Source: Branchiostoma lanceolatum (Eukaryota > Chordata > Leptocardii > Amphioxiformes > Branchiostomatidae). Taken from it: a DNA stretch of 64,000 bases. Location: NCBI RefSeq assembly GCF_035083965.1, contig NC_089727.1, forward strand, positions 3,849,501 through 3,913,500. The letters are read 5' to 3'. The notes below the pieces were generated by a model. That model was not told where the DNA came from and ran no database searches. It saw only the letters and a list, made by a program, of their open reading frames with translations. This document shows positions 12,201 to 20,592 of this stretch, piece after piece (within the stretch, counting starts at the first letter, position 1; each line of letters starts with the position of its first letter). A program made the translations under genes and the position numbers.

Positions 12201-12518
12201 CCGTTATGTCCGTTATGTGTTCTACTGATGTACATGTATCTGTTCATGGCACTCGATGTCAGAAATGCTACCTGGGTTCTCCATCGTATTGCAATGTTGC
12301 AATTTCAATAAAATAAGTAAAAATCCACAATGTCGTTTGCAGGCACCTGTGGCGGAGGACGAGCCTGTAAGTGTGACTCTGGGTCTGACAGCTGGCAGGA
12401 GGACTCCGGCTGGCTCATGCACAAGAGACACCTGCCTGTCACGCAGCTGCGGTTTGGGGACACAGGCGGCGACGGCCAACAGGGGTACCACACACTGGGC
12501 AGGCTTATCTGCTTCTGA
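263..12518 (+). CDS. Secreted coiled-coil protein with Caspr-type fibrinogen-like C-terminal domain (5' incomplete)
   Basis: Exons: 263-397, 1103-1273, 8198-8374, 9002-9074, 9471-9800, 10509-10649, 11276-11430, 11940-12072, 12343-12518. Every junction is GT-AG and the phases join without a break, giving 496 residues plus a missing N-terminus. Exon 1 carries CSYTFVLP followed by a C, the motif at the start of mature angiopoietins. Exons 2, 3 and 5 encode heptad-rich coiled coil (RLQKQNQAL, RLQQQNQAL). Exons 6-9 encode a cysteine-bearing domain: SGEIYAIDPDG, then SYWTSLEQI, FGWWVSADG, YWGGGSPGS, CACG, CKCD, LPVTQLRFGDT and a terminal cysteine. This order matches the fibrinogen-like region of contactin-associated proteins (Caspr/neurexin IV) and resembles fibrillar-collagen C-propeptides. 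No transmembrane segment or EGF/LamG domain lies in the window, so an oligomeric extracellular ligand or matrix protein is inferred. Exon limits are firm; the true start lies upstream. Confidence 0.5.
831..1036. mobile_element. Foldback MITE, Mutator-like family, copy 1 (right end degraded)
   Basis: The left arm starts AGCCTCTACC and contains GGAAATTGGCCGAATAAACAG. The right arm is its imperfect inverse (GGCCAATTTCTACTCTTTCC), with inner arms around TTAGCCGG. It is related to copies at 45740-45957 and 61505-61691. The outer right terminus is missing and no target duplication is visible, so this is the oldest of the three. It lies in intron 1 of the coiled-coil gene. Confidence 0.5.
1284..1311. 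repeat. GTTT microsatellite beside a splice donor
   Basis: A GTTT tandem run begins ten bases inside the intron, directly after the donor of the exon ending at 1273. A similar run lies at 5982-6000. Confidence 0.5.
2310..4295 (+). CDS. TRIM2/3-type E3 ubiquitin ligase (RING, two B-boxes, coiled coil, beta-propeller), intronless
   Basis: One uninterrupted frame of 661 residues. The RING finger lies at residues 16-57 (C-x2-C, CxHxxC, then C-x2-C in CPTC). B-box 1 is near 100-140 (CTAC...CVEC...C), B-box 2 near 165-200 (CEDHHELNKFYC...CLHC...H). A coiled coil follows to about 330, then an NHL-like propeller with repeated GDIVVTD, NQIIISD and NIIVADGNNHRVSVF blades. The family transfers ubiquitin through the RING and recognises substrate or RNA through the propeller. 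The start is set at 2310 because AAACATGG is a strong Kozak context and the RING follows at once; an in-frame ATG at 2229 would add 27 unsupported residues. The gene is nested, same strand, in a host intron. Lack of introns suggests retroposition or the expanded single-exon TRIM class of amphioxus. Confidence 0.5.
   Translation: MASNAISDITDEFLVCQVCLEDFKQPKMLPCLHTFCQPCLERLLATEPVGKLDCPTCRQDVPLPRNGVQGLKSNFLVGKLRDILQQQPKGETSEAREDGVPCTACEVGNSAQFYCVECTDYLCQTCNDTHRRFKATKSHKVVTIQDLQSGQAAAELRARETSKCEDHHELNKFYCDTCHRVICLHCVVTTHKDHQYVEIEKAAEREGAKFKSKLVTVKNATELHEKWIQQLQSMKNEWSSQVQRTEEQIREQVNTIIETAKKVGDDRIGQLRAMNAAREKQLEAAMEAAEMDLASARSCVQFTDNVLEYGSPAEVMSVAEELTGRLDQTMEHKNTEKSELTKDFVTLTFDLPAGVLEQEVAKLVGGINQVRTPLRPPQIMQVRPNVVIGGGGASLKRVKAVGEEGSQDGQFYYLTSLAVTVEGDIVVTDCYNERLQFLDKDGAFQKKVDLGFGPLCVAALTNGELLVTGDGHRIHVLDKQGRESRVIQVTGAAEPEETTKGVAVDGLGRIIVTIGNQVFVLSPSDDVMLKFGDGGQGQQLGSFLRVAVNSSNQIIISDEVKHDLKIFDPAGRHLITCGSYGSEPGQLYNPDCVITDSEDNIIVADGNNHRVSVFSRDGTFIRHVLTREEHDLYYPRVLALTHDGHLVVFDYDNSIIFFHGK
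4591..5690. mobile_element. Non-autonomous DNA transposon, 1.1 kb, TA-flanked
   Basis: Terminal inverted repeats ACGGGGGTTGCCC at the left and GGGCACCCCCCGT at the right match at 12 of 13 positions, each flanked by TA. The interior has no coding potential. Subterminal copies of CTTAGGACG occur at the left end. The TA target fits a Tc1/mariner or related superfamily, but no transposase is present to prove it. Confidence 0.5.
6142..7234. mobile_element. Second TA-flanked non-autonomous DNA transposon, 1.1 kb
   Basis: The left terminus ACGTGGGGTAACATAAATTC and the right terminus (GAATTTATGTTACCCAACGT) are inverted copies with one mismatch over 20 bases, each flanked by TA. It is about the same length as the element at 4591-5690 and shares the ACG-GGG start, so the two may be related families. 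It is non-coding. Confidence 0.5.
7240..8065. other. Intronic sequence, no feature seen
   Basis: AT-rich intron of the coiled-coil gene with a short GT run at 7798-7817. I see no coding exon or clear repeat here. Confidence 0.5.
8070..8107 (+). pseudogene. Ghost copy of a splice acceptor and exon start
   Basis: The stretch includes a pyrimidine tract, AG, then the first 21 bases of the exon at 8198 (GTGTTGGACCAGCAGGGTGT). It diverges after that into a TGA. The offset from the real exon is 111 bp. Confidence 0.5.
8457..8576 (+). pseudogene. In-frame partial duplicate of the third coiled-coil exon
   Basis: These 40 codons repeat the last 40 codons of exon 8198-8374 almost exactly, including the donor CAG/GTGCG. 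An AG sits directly before it and its phase is 0, so splicing it in would keep the frame and add 40 coiled-coil residues. It lacks a pyrimidine tract, which argues against use. It may be a duplicated exon relic or a rarely used extra exon. Confidence 0.5.
9866..9990 (+). repeat. tRNA-derived SINE (probable)
   Basis: A tRNA-like head is visible: TAGTTAGGGTTG as an A-box-like segment and GGTTTCGAATCGC as a B-box-like segment, followed by an unrelated tail. It lies in an intron. Family identity cannot be set by eye. Confidence 0.5.
10211..10365. repeat. Foldback repeat
   Basis: GGCCGTGGAGTTCATCA occurs at the left and again near 10322. Inverted copies (GATGAATTCCACGGC, CAATGAATTCCACGGCC) follow each. 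The unit is therefore a tandem pair of palindromes. It lies in an intron. Confidence 0.5.
11031..11083 (+). pseudogene. Ghost copy 1 of the exon starting at 11276
   Basis: It contains TTTTTAG followed by about 45 bases nearly identical to the start of the next exon (GCTTCGTCGTTCGGACATGA, then GGCGCGCACGGTTG). It then diverges. The acceptor is intact. Confidence 0.5.
11170..11217 (+). pseudogene. Ghost copy 2 of the exon starting at 11276
   Basis: GGCAG is followed by GGCGTCGTCG and AGCAGCGAGGCGCGCACGG, the same exon start as at 11276 but with more changes. Three copies thus lie within 250 bp. Confidence 0.5.
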
Positions 12519-12619
12519 AGGACTCCTTCCTCCTCTTAAACTTTTCCTCCTGGGTTCTTTGACCGTACTGAGACAAGAACATTTTTGAAGACATTCCAAG
12601 GGGAAGATATCCGATGTAG

Positions 12620-12990
12620 GATATTGACAGAAAGAGCCCACAGGGACACCATGCACTGGGCTGGCTCATCTGCTTCTGAGGGACTGCGTTCTCACATCTT
12701 AAAGCAAACTTGAAGACTCTTCAAAAAAGGAGGAGCCTCCTGATAGCAGAACTTTCCTGCTGGGATACTCATCTGCTTCTTAAGGACGGGTTTCTGACAT
12801 CTGAAAAGGCTAGAAGGCTCATCTGCTTCGAAGGAGCATAGACTCCTCTTGCTGGGTTCTTAAACCTTGCCTAGACACACAGGATTTTGAAGACATTCCC
12901 AGGGCAGGTGTCCAAAGCAGGATACTGACAGCAACAGAGGTATCACACGTTGGGGTGGCTTGCCTGCAAACCCTGAGAGTCGCATCTGCT
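12620..12990 (+). repeat. Imperfect tandem copies of the last coding exon's end in the 3' UTR
   Basis: The stop-codon region (CTGGGC...CTCATCTGCTTCTGA followed by AGGACT) recurs near 12652, 12765 and 12815. A second shared block with TTTTGAAGACATTCC recurs at 12585 and 12882. The copies lie after the stop at 12518 and are probably transcribed as 3' UTR. Confidence 0.5.
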
Positions 12991-12999
12991 AAACACCCT

Positions 13000-14560
13000 G
13001 GACTTTTGTAACGGGAATTAACACTCAGCAGGGACAGGAGTCTCTATACTAGAGCTCTATAGCTCCTCTGCAAGTGAACTTGTTCTTAGAACTTTAAAAA
13101 GAAATATCTTGAGTAATTGTAAGGACAAGTCGTCCCAAGGGCAAGACTTTCCTGAGAATGTAGCAACATCTTTTGGCGGTGAAGGTCATACATGGGAATT
13201 GCTTCGCCATATGGTGCTCCTCCAAGGTGTCTATGGACCCTTGCACGAGACATTTTCTTTTGCAACAAGACAGCTCTGTGTGACAATGACGTACCAGCTG
13301 ATCTTTGAAAGATTGGTCACAGAAGGTTACTGTACAGCTTCAGGTTAGGGCTGATCTTTTTTGAAGAGATTGACTAAAGAAGGCATGCATAATAGCTTAG
13401 GGGTGAGACAAGAACACTGCCATGGCAGGACTGACGACACATTTGGCACAGCTGAATGTTGATGTGAAGAAATATTCCTGGTGGACAAACTGCTAGCCTG
13501 AGTTTACAAAATCTAACACTGCCAGGGGCTGATTGGCCTCCCCCAACCTTCTACATGTAGGGGGCTGGTTAGCTGGGTGCAAGATTTAGTCAGGCTAGAC
13601 AAACTGCATGTTCCTGGAGGTGAACTGATATTCAGGTGCCTCTAGTTCAACTGATAATCATATAGTGGAGGTGTAATGAGGGACAACAGTGGAAAAATGC
13701 AACTGAAGATTGAAGTGAAAAGGTATTGTTACAAAATGACAAATATGTAACGTTACATAAGTATACTTACATAAATCAAAGACGTAAATTGTAAATGCAT
13801 GCTTTGTAGAAAAACTATAGTGCAGAAGTAAATACAATTTATTCTGAAAGTATTGACACAACTTGAATGTAACATTGTCAACAACACGACTTGAAATGCA
13901 AACGATAAAGTAAAGCATGAATAGTGCCATATTTACATTGTATTACTGAAACATACACTACGGCTGATGACCAAGTCAGCAACATGATTTCAACGCCACT
14001 GTATAATGCAAAGCATAACATAGTACATGACATATTTTTTGTAAATAGAAGCACTTAAAGGAATCAACAGTGTTTTACAAAGGATCCTCGGCATGTTTGA
14101 AGCATTTCGGAAGCAAGACTTCTGTTTAAAGTAAATATATTTATTGTAGAGTTGTAATTAAGTTATATTTTTCTAGAATCTTAAATGTAGACAAGTTACC
14201 AAACCCAAACCGAAGTAACAGTTGTCAACAAATCTGATGTCATGTAATACATCAGTTTACTGTACATATTTTGCCAATACAACCTCAATACATTCAATGA
14301 TACAAATGTATACAGTAACAGAACACAACATGAGATGGCAATGTAAACTTCCTGGTATGTAACGTTAACATGCTACAAAGCTTGAACCAATAAAAATACA
14401 GATCGTTATCATCTTCTAATAAAGTTCTACACAGATTTTTGTACCATGGTGACACCTTTCCTCACTCACCGGCAAAAGGTAGCGCATGCCACCTGAAACA
14501 TCTGACCATTTACAAAACTTATCCAGCTGTTTCATGATCAGTAACAGTTATCTTGTTTAT
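13000..14560. other. Intergenic or 3' flanking DNA
   Basis: AT-rich sequence between the ends of two convergent genes. No exon is supported. AATAAA-like signals occur on both strands (for example 14395 AATAAAAATAC), so either gene's 3' end may fall here. Confidence 0.5.
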
Positions 14561-14589
14561 CTTATTACCTGGATCTCTAACCTTCATCA

Positions 14590-14830
14590 ATGATGGCACC
14601 TGTGGCTGGCACTTTCAAAGTTTCACCTTTGCTCTTCCTCCATCCCTTCCCCCTGTAGTAAGGCTCTGAGCTTGCTGCCCATGTATTGCAGTTCAGTGTA
14701 CACAGCTGTTATGAATCTTAACATTCAGCAATATAACAACACATCTTGTAGCTCCTGTCATCTGTTTAAAGCTTCACTCTTATTTATTCTCCCTCCCTCT
14801 GTAGTCCTTACCTTGCTGCCCATGTTAGTA
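14590..14830 (-). pseudogene. Two tandem partial copies of the FANCB terminal exon
   Basis: Plus-strand text at 14620-14715 and again at 14770-14830 repeats the segment at 14985-15100 that holds the FANCB stop codon (CCCTGTAGTAAGG, CTTGCTGCCCATGT). Flanking TTCTACACAGAT is repeated too (14427 and 14943), so the duplicated unit is longer than the exon fragment. They lie downstream of the FANCB stop. Confidence 0.5.
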
Positions 14831-14995
14831 TCTAATGTCATTTGGCAGAAGATTATGAGAAATGTGGACCATTTTGTCACTTTTTTGCCGTGCACTACCA
14901 CGGACCACGGTTGAACTGGGGTGTGCACCATTTAGATATACAGTTCTACACAGATATTTTTATCATGATGACACATGTTAAGGTACTTTCAAACT

Positions 14996-17900
14996 TCACC
15001 CTTGCTCTTCCCCCATCCCCTCTCCCTGTAGTAAGGTCCTGAGCTTGGTGCCCACGTGTAGCTGCTCAGTGTCCACAGATTTCATGTACTTTTCCACCTC
15101 CTCCTTCACCTGGCTGTCCTGAAGATCAGGGAGGACTTTTGTTCCTCTAGGGAGGATACTGTACAGGGAGTGGAGCAGGAGGGACAGTTGGGGCAGGTCC
15201 CTGCAGACAGAAAAGACATTTAGTTTAGTTTAGTTTAGTTAATTGAGATACCTTAATTAGCCCCCAAGGGGGCTAGTCTTCCAGGGTTAGTACATTCATT
15301 TATACAATACATACACAAACAGTGATACACAGATATAGATAATTCCAAGGTCAAAATACATACGTATACAAATTACACATCATGTTTGTTTTTTACTGCC
15401 TTTTGGCCTGACACACCACTTTTGTGCAGTAGGTACAAGCTGCATAAAGACTGAACTGATAAGATTGACCCACTCACTCTGGGATGAACCCTACTGAGAT
15501 AGCATCTGCTATCTTTCATCACTGACGTCCCTGATGGAAGATAGTGGATGCTACATGTATCTGAAACATCTGACCGTATACAAAAATGCTTGAGTAACTT
15601 TTCTATAGTGTACACTTCATATCATAATTCTAAAATCCTCCTACCTTGTACAAACAGACAGATCAGCCTCTGCCCTGCTGATGACAGTACAGGTGACTCT
15701 CACATACTGCAGAGGTCCCTGATGCTCACAGAACAGCCAAGGGGTATCTGGGATAGCCTGGAATCCCAGCCTGCTTTGCAACATCTGAGGCAGCTGTCTG
15801 AGGTTACCATGGCTACATCTGACCTTTAGCCTCATTTCTGACTGCACAGCTTCAAGGGCCAGCAAGTCTATCTTCTGCAGGTCAGCTGTGAATGAAATGT
15901 CGAAGTAAGTTGTAGATTTACTGGGCAAGGGAATTTGGAAAGCTTTTAGAAAATCTAGCCAGCTACTCTAGTATATCCTACTTGAAATTAGAAAGAGCTT
16001 AGAATGACTAATCAGCTCTATGCTACTTTCTCAGCAAGTCTCAAAGGTATTGCAGACAGAATATCTGTATCTGTACCTATATAGCTGGTATAACCGCCCT
16101 CCCCCGTAACACACCAGCTTTGCAGCCACGCGGCATGGCAGCAGCTGGTTAAATTACACTGAATGACCTGTTACGCCTAAACTAGATATTATAGTTGTAT
16201 GTACTTCATCAAAAAAGATATCTGAAGAGTTAAAGAAAAACAAGAGCTAACCAGTATTGCTGCAGTCCCCCGACAACACAGTAAGGTGTCTGTTGGTAAT
16301 GTCACCAATGCACAACTTCACATGCCCAACATCCAGACAGAAATCTCTACAGCTGGCCTGCACACCGTCTTCACATCTAGCTTCCTCATCTCTCCAGGAC
16401 AGGAGTAAAGAACATTGCACTGATGGGTGGGCACCAAAGTTAGGCAAGGGACACACACACACTAGTGTAGTGTTCAGTTTTGTTGCATCTTGTACACTTT
16501 TGTCCAGTCTTAGTTTCTTTGATTGGACGTGACTTGTCTCTGAGCCAGGTTTTACTAAGGGAGGAATTCTCGGAACAGTTCTACATGAAGATGTGCTCTC
16601 GCTCTTCCATCTTGAACGGTTCATGCCACCAGCATTGGCACCATCGTATCGAACAAGGGCAAGGTGTACGTCCCGCAAAGTTCTGGAAACAGAAGGAAAA
16701 TGCCTTAGACATGTCATCCACGACAACATAAAAGAAGATCCTTTAAAAGTCTACAACTTCCTTGCAGAAATGAATCTACTGAAAATCCTGATGGAAGTAT
16801 AAAGAAAGTAAGAAACAGCAAGCAGATTAACATTGGACAGAGCAGAGCACTTTGGACTAATGTTTCTAACCTTTTACAGCTTAAAGTATCTGATATTCTG
16901 TGAAAAACTTCTCTGTTACACAATTGATCATAATGATTAATGCTTTCCTGAAATTTTTTTTATTATTCCGTTAACCAAGAAAATGAATTGGTGTGGCCTA
17001 AGCTGAAAATGAAATGTCCCTACCTGTCTGACTGGTTGCTGATCTCCAGTCCGACCACCCACAGGTCCAGAACCAGCCTCTGCCAGACCTGCACAACTGT
17101 GATGGGGTCCGGCAGGGGTGGGGAGGGGGGCGGCTGGTCTGGACTGGGAGAGCTACCCTTTCCATTGTACAGGCACACCAGGGAGGGCTGCAAGTGTGAC
17201 ACCAAAATGAGAGGAAAGTAACAAGTTAATAGAGCAACAATGAGGGACAAAACCTATGGGGATGACCTCATAAGAGATGGATGGAAAACACAAGGGCAGA
17301 CTGCCACCTCCTTAATTGTGAGTGAGTGAGTGAGTGAGTGAGTGAGTGAGTGAGTGAGTGAGTGAGTGAGTGAGTGAGTGAGTGAGTGAGTGAGTGAGTG
17401 GGTGGGTTTGGGTGGGTGGGTGGGTGGGTGGGTGGGTGGGCGGGCGGGCGGGCGAGCGAGCGAGCGAGCGAGCGAGTGAGTGAGTGAGTGAGTGAGTGAG
17501 TGAGTGAGTGCCACTTGGTTGAGAGTTGGACAAGAATATGTATGTGTCATTTTGAGTTTTTGTAGCTCTATCATTCAGGGAACAGCAGATACAACAGTGG
17601 CACATACTACATAGAACAAATGTACCATGTAGGATGATTAAGGAGGGAGTTCTTACATCCTTTGGTAGGGTGGTTTGTCCAGTATCGTCACCACTCTGTA
17701 GAACCATGGCTCGTAGAGCCGTGCAGGCCTGCTGGATCACTCTGTCCTTCTGGTCTGACAGGGACCTCAGTTCCTCCAGGGATGCCTGGCTCTCCTGAGG
17801 TTCAAAACAAGGAAAACAACAGTATTCTTCACACCCTTGTACTGTACACATGATTTGATACTAGGTCTCAGCTCCTCAAAAGATGCCTGGCTCTCCTGGG

Positions 17901-20420
17901 ATTAAACACAGACAAAAGGTAGGACAAATTACTTGTAGAGTATGGTACAATAGCCATACTATATTTGTGCAATGGTCAAGTCTTTACCTTGCATTTGGTG
18001 GTTGAGTTTGAAACCTGGCCGAGTCATACCAAAGATTTTTAAAAAAGACTATGAAAATGGCACATACTGCTTACACTCAGCAATTGGGAAAAAGGACGCC
18101 GGGGGTTAAACACATACACATCAGTGGACTAGCCCCCTTCTGTGGTGATTGCAAAAAGTTGTGTGGTCCAAGGGCTGTTGAAACGGAGATGGAACCATCT
18201 CATGCACCATCAGGTACAGGATGGAATTTAAACTAACTAATTGACAAAGAGTAAAGTATTGGTAGGTTTGACTTGGATCTTATTTTTTATTACTTCATAA
18301 TTATGATGTCATAACAGTGAGTAGACTTACATATAGCCTGGCTTGTAAGGCCTGTACAGCTGACTGCATGGGTGTATTCCTGTCTGTACCTGGCACAGCT
18401 GGGTCTTCTTCAGCTTCCTCCCGCTGTTGAGATAACAGTCTTTTAGTCCACAAGCAATATAAATATGATACATGTACTACTAGACAATAAAAAGATTCAT
18501 GATTTTGAGACTAAACTAAATATGTTCTTCTGGTACCAGGGAAATAGGGAAAATGTTGCAACACAAACACTTAAATAATTGTATATTGTATATAAGAAGC
18601 AAATTCACCTGTTCTGTAATGTTGCAGCCCGTCAGATCAGTAAGGAGGAAATTTTCAAAGATGAAACTCCCAGACAACAGCAGCACCTGTTGGGTCCCAC
18701 AGGACAGGAAGTAGTCTGCCAGGGCTGTGTGGGCAGCCGGCCAATGGCCTGCAGGCTAGAATAAAAGAACAAGTATCATTTAGTACAGGCCCCCATTCCA
18801 CTAGACGGCGCTCTCGTTGCGACCTAAATGGGATTTGCGTAACCCTTGACTTCATTATTGGAATATCATGCAAAATGTAAAAGTATGACTGAAAAGACAA
18901 CAAAACACACAAAGCGTAAAAAGATATATTTTTTATCTATCAAATACGTTGAGCGCTATGTTAGATTTTATGTCGCATGCGGAGAGAGAGCCGTCCTAGT
19001 GGAATGGGGGTATCAGCAGATAAATTGAATGAATGATAAAACTCTTAGCAAAGCTCTTATCAAAAAGACTGTTTATTATACACCTATTGAATAACTTCCA
19101 AAATACATGGTTATGTGTACACAGCAATATCTTACTGTTCTTAATTACTGTCCTACATATATGCTAGCCCAATATATAGTCCTTTTTGGCACTAAATGCA
19201 TGATCAGATTAGCCTAGATAGTGATACCAATTAGGTTGATTTTATACCTGGTCCTATAGATGCTATAACATTATATAGCAAGTATCAGAGCTGACATACA
19301 TGTAGAATAAATCAGAATGCATACTAGCATGTACATTGTATTTCTATCTTCCCCAAAAGACATCAGAACTTTTTGTATATTACATTACGGCTACATAGTG
19401 GACACAAAAACTGAGCTGCACCTTGAAGTTGCTGCCCCACACTGCACACACCCCTCCTGTAGCTGACGTCAAAAGAACGACAGTCTCCCCTCCGCTGACG
19501 TACGCCACACGCACGTCAGATGGGTCCTGGAACGGCAGCTCACAGATCCTCCTCACCTCCCCATCCTCCAGCTCCACCAGCTGCCCCTGATTGGTCGCTA
19601 ACAGAACATGTGATTGATGGACATCAGCATCCTCCTGCTCCGGATTATCCCCATCTGTTGTCTGTTTGATCAGCCTGTATTCTAACACGTACACCGCCCT
19701 CGCCACACATGCGTAGGGATGAGGGATGAAGACACTGCCATCTCTTTTCTTCCACTCTTCATCCTTGGTTTCCATGGCAACGTACATCCATTTGTGACCC
19801 CAGATGAGGTCAAGATCGGTGACGACCTCCTCTTCAGTTTCCATCTGTTGATCAGTTGAGTATGCTTCGGTTCCCATGCCAACGAGGGTCCTTCCCAGCT
19901 TTCCCCACCATAATGGGTCAAAGGTCGATGTAGCGATCTTCATCTGTTGGAATGTTCCATTGTTCTGTTTGTCAGAGGCGACATATAAATCTCCATGGTA
20001 AGGATATGCAAGCCGAGGTCCTGACAGGAGCTGGAAAGTCTTTAGGACGTCGTCGTGACACAAGTGGTGAGATGTTGACATTTGTCCACAGGGCTGAAAC
20101 CTCGAATGTTCTCCATCCAGTATCAGGAACGCTGTTTGGAACACACATGGAGACCCAGAGTTTCCTTTGCAGTTATGAAGAAGAACGCATGGAAGGACGG
20201 ATCCAGTGCTTTCCTCGGTCACACACTTAGCTGTTATGATCTGGAACTGCCAAAGTTCTGAACTATCAACGACACGCACTAGTGCAAAATTGCCAATAGT
20301 CTTGTCCATCTTGAAAACCCTGGCCTGAACTATAATCCCTTTTCGTGAGTCTTCAACTTCATCGAGAAATTCCACCACAAATCCTTTGTGGGATACTAGA
20401 TGGTCTCTTGGAGATGCCAT
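14996..20420 (-). CDS. FANCB: Fanconi anaemia core-complex protein B homolog
   Basis: Exons on the minus strand: 20420-19422, 18755-18609, 18423-18331, 17794-17657, 17187-17024, 16682-16252, 15885-15645, 15200-14996; phases join throughout, giving about 805 residues (the human protein has about 859). Similarity to FANCB is seen in blocks: LLSGPRLAYPYHGDLYVAS, LLATNQGQLVELEDGEVRRI, CELPFQDP, GGVCAVWGSNFKV, ADYFLSCGTQQVLLL, and VQVWQRLVLDLWVVGLEISN. FANCB pairs with FANCL and FAAP100 in the catalytic module that monoubiquitinates FANCD2/FANCI at DNA crosslinks. The start at 20420 has a perfect CCACCATGG context; the frame is open 88 codons further upstream but lacks FANCB similarity and would run across the promoter. 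The first donor is the least certain (AAG/GTGCAG at 19421; alternative TAT/GTAGCC at 19394). Confidence 0.5.
17317..17511. repeat. Compound microsatellite
   Basis: It is a GTGA run, then GGTG, then GGCG/GCGA, then GTGA again, in a FANCB intron. It produces spurious Thr-His-Ser-Leu frames on the minus strand. Confidence 0.5.
17860..17895 (-). pseudogene. Ghost copy of a FANCB exon start
   Basis: On the minus strand CCCAG is followed by GAGAGCCAGGCATC and GAGGAGCTGAGAC, matching the first 36 bases of the exon starting at 17794. It lies about 100 bp upstream in the transcript and then diverges. Confidence 0.5.
17975..18225. repeat. SINE-like interspersed repeat (probable)
   Basis: It has a B-box-like GAGTTTGAAACCTGG and a body with GTTGTGTGGTCCAAGGGCT, shared with the reverse complement of 35180-35400 (TGTGTGGCCCAAGGGCT). 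It lies in a FANCB intron. Confidence 0.5.
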
Positions 20421-20592
20421 GGTGGAAAAAAAAGTACCCGATCTGACGAACTGCTGCGCTAAACGAGTCAAATAGGTAGCAACATTTTCACACACCCTCC
20501 CTCCAAGCTGACATCTTGTGTTTCCCGCCACGATCGGCCTGACTTCCGGGTGACCTTTGACCGACAACATCGTATGACCAAAATGGCGGAAG
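20421..20592. promoter_or_regulatory. Bidirectional FANCB-MOSPD2 promoter
   Basis: The two start codons face away from each other across 162 bp. Visible sites: TTTCCCGCC at 20521-20529 (E2F-like), ACTTCCGG at 20542-20549 (ETS/GABP), GGTGACCTTTGACC at about 20549-20562 (inverse of a DR1 nuclear-receptor site), and AAAATGGCGG at 20580-20589 (YY1-like) that overlaps the MOSPD2 ATG. No TATA box is seen. ETS, YY1 and E2F sites are typical of housekeeping bidirectional promoters; use in this animal is inferred. Confidence 0.5.

Noticed and set aside
15754-15767. 14-base match TAGCCTGGAATCCC to the end of the palindromic MITE
   Set aside because: It lies inside a FANCB coding exon in a normal protein context with no second end; treated as chance.
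17254-17851. Thr-His-Ser-Leu repeat proteins
   Set aside because: Translation of a GTGA microsatellite inside a FANCB intron.
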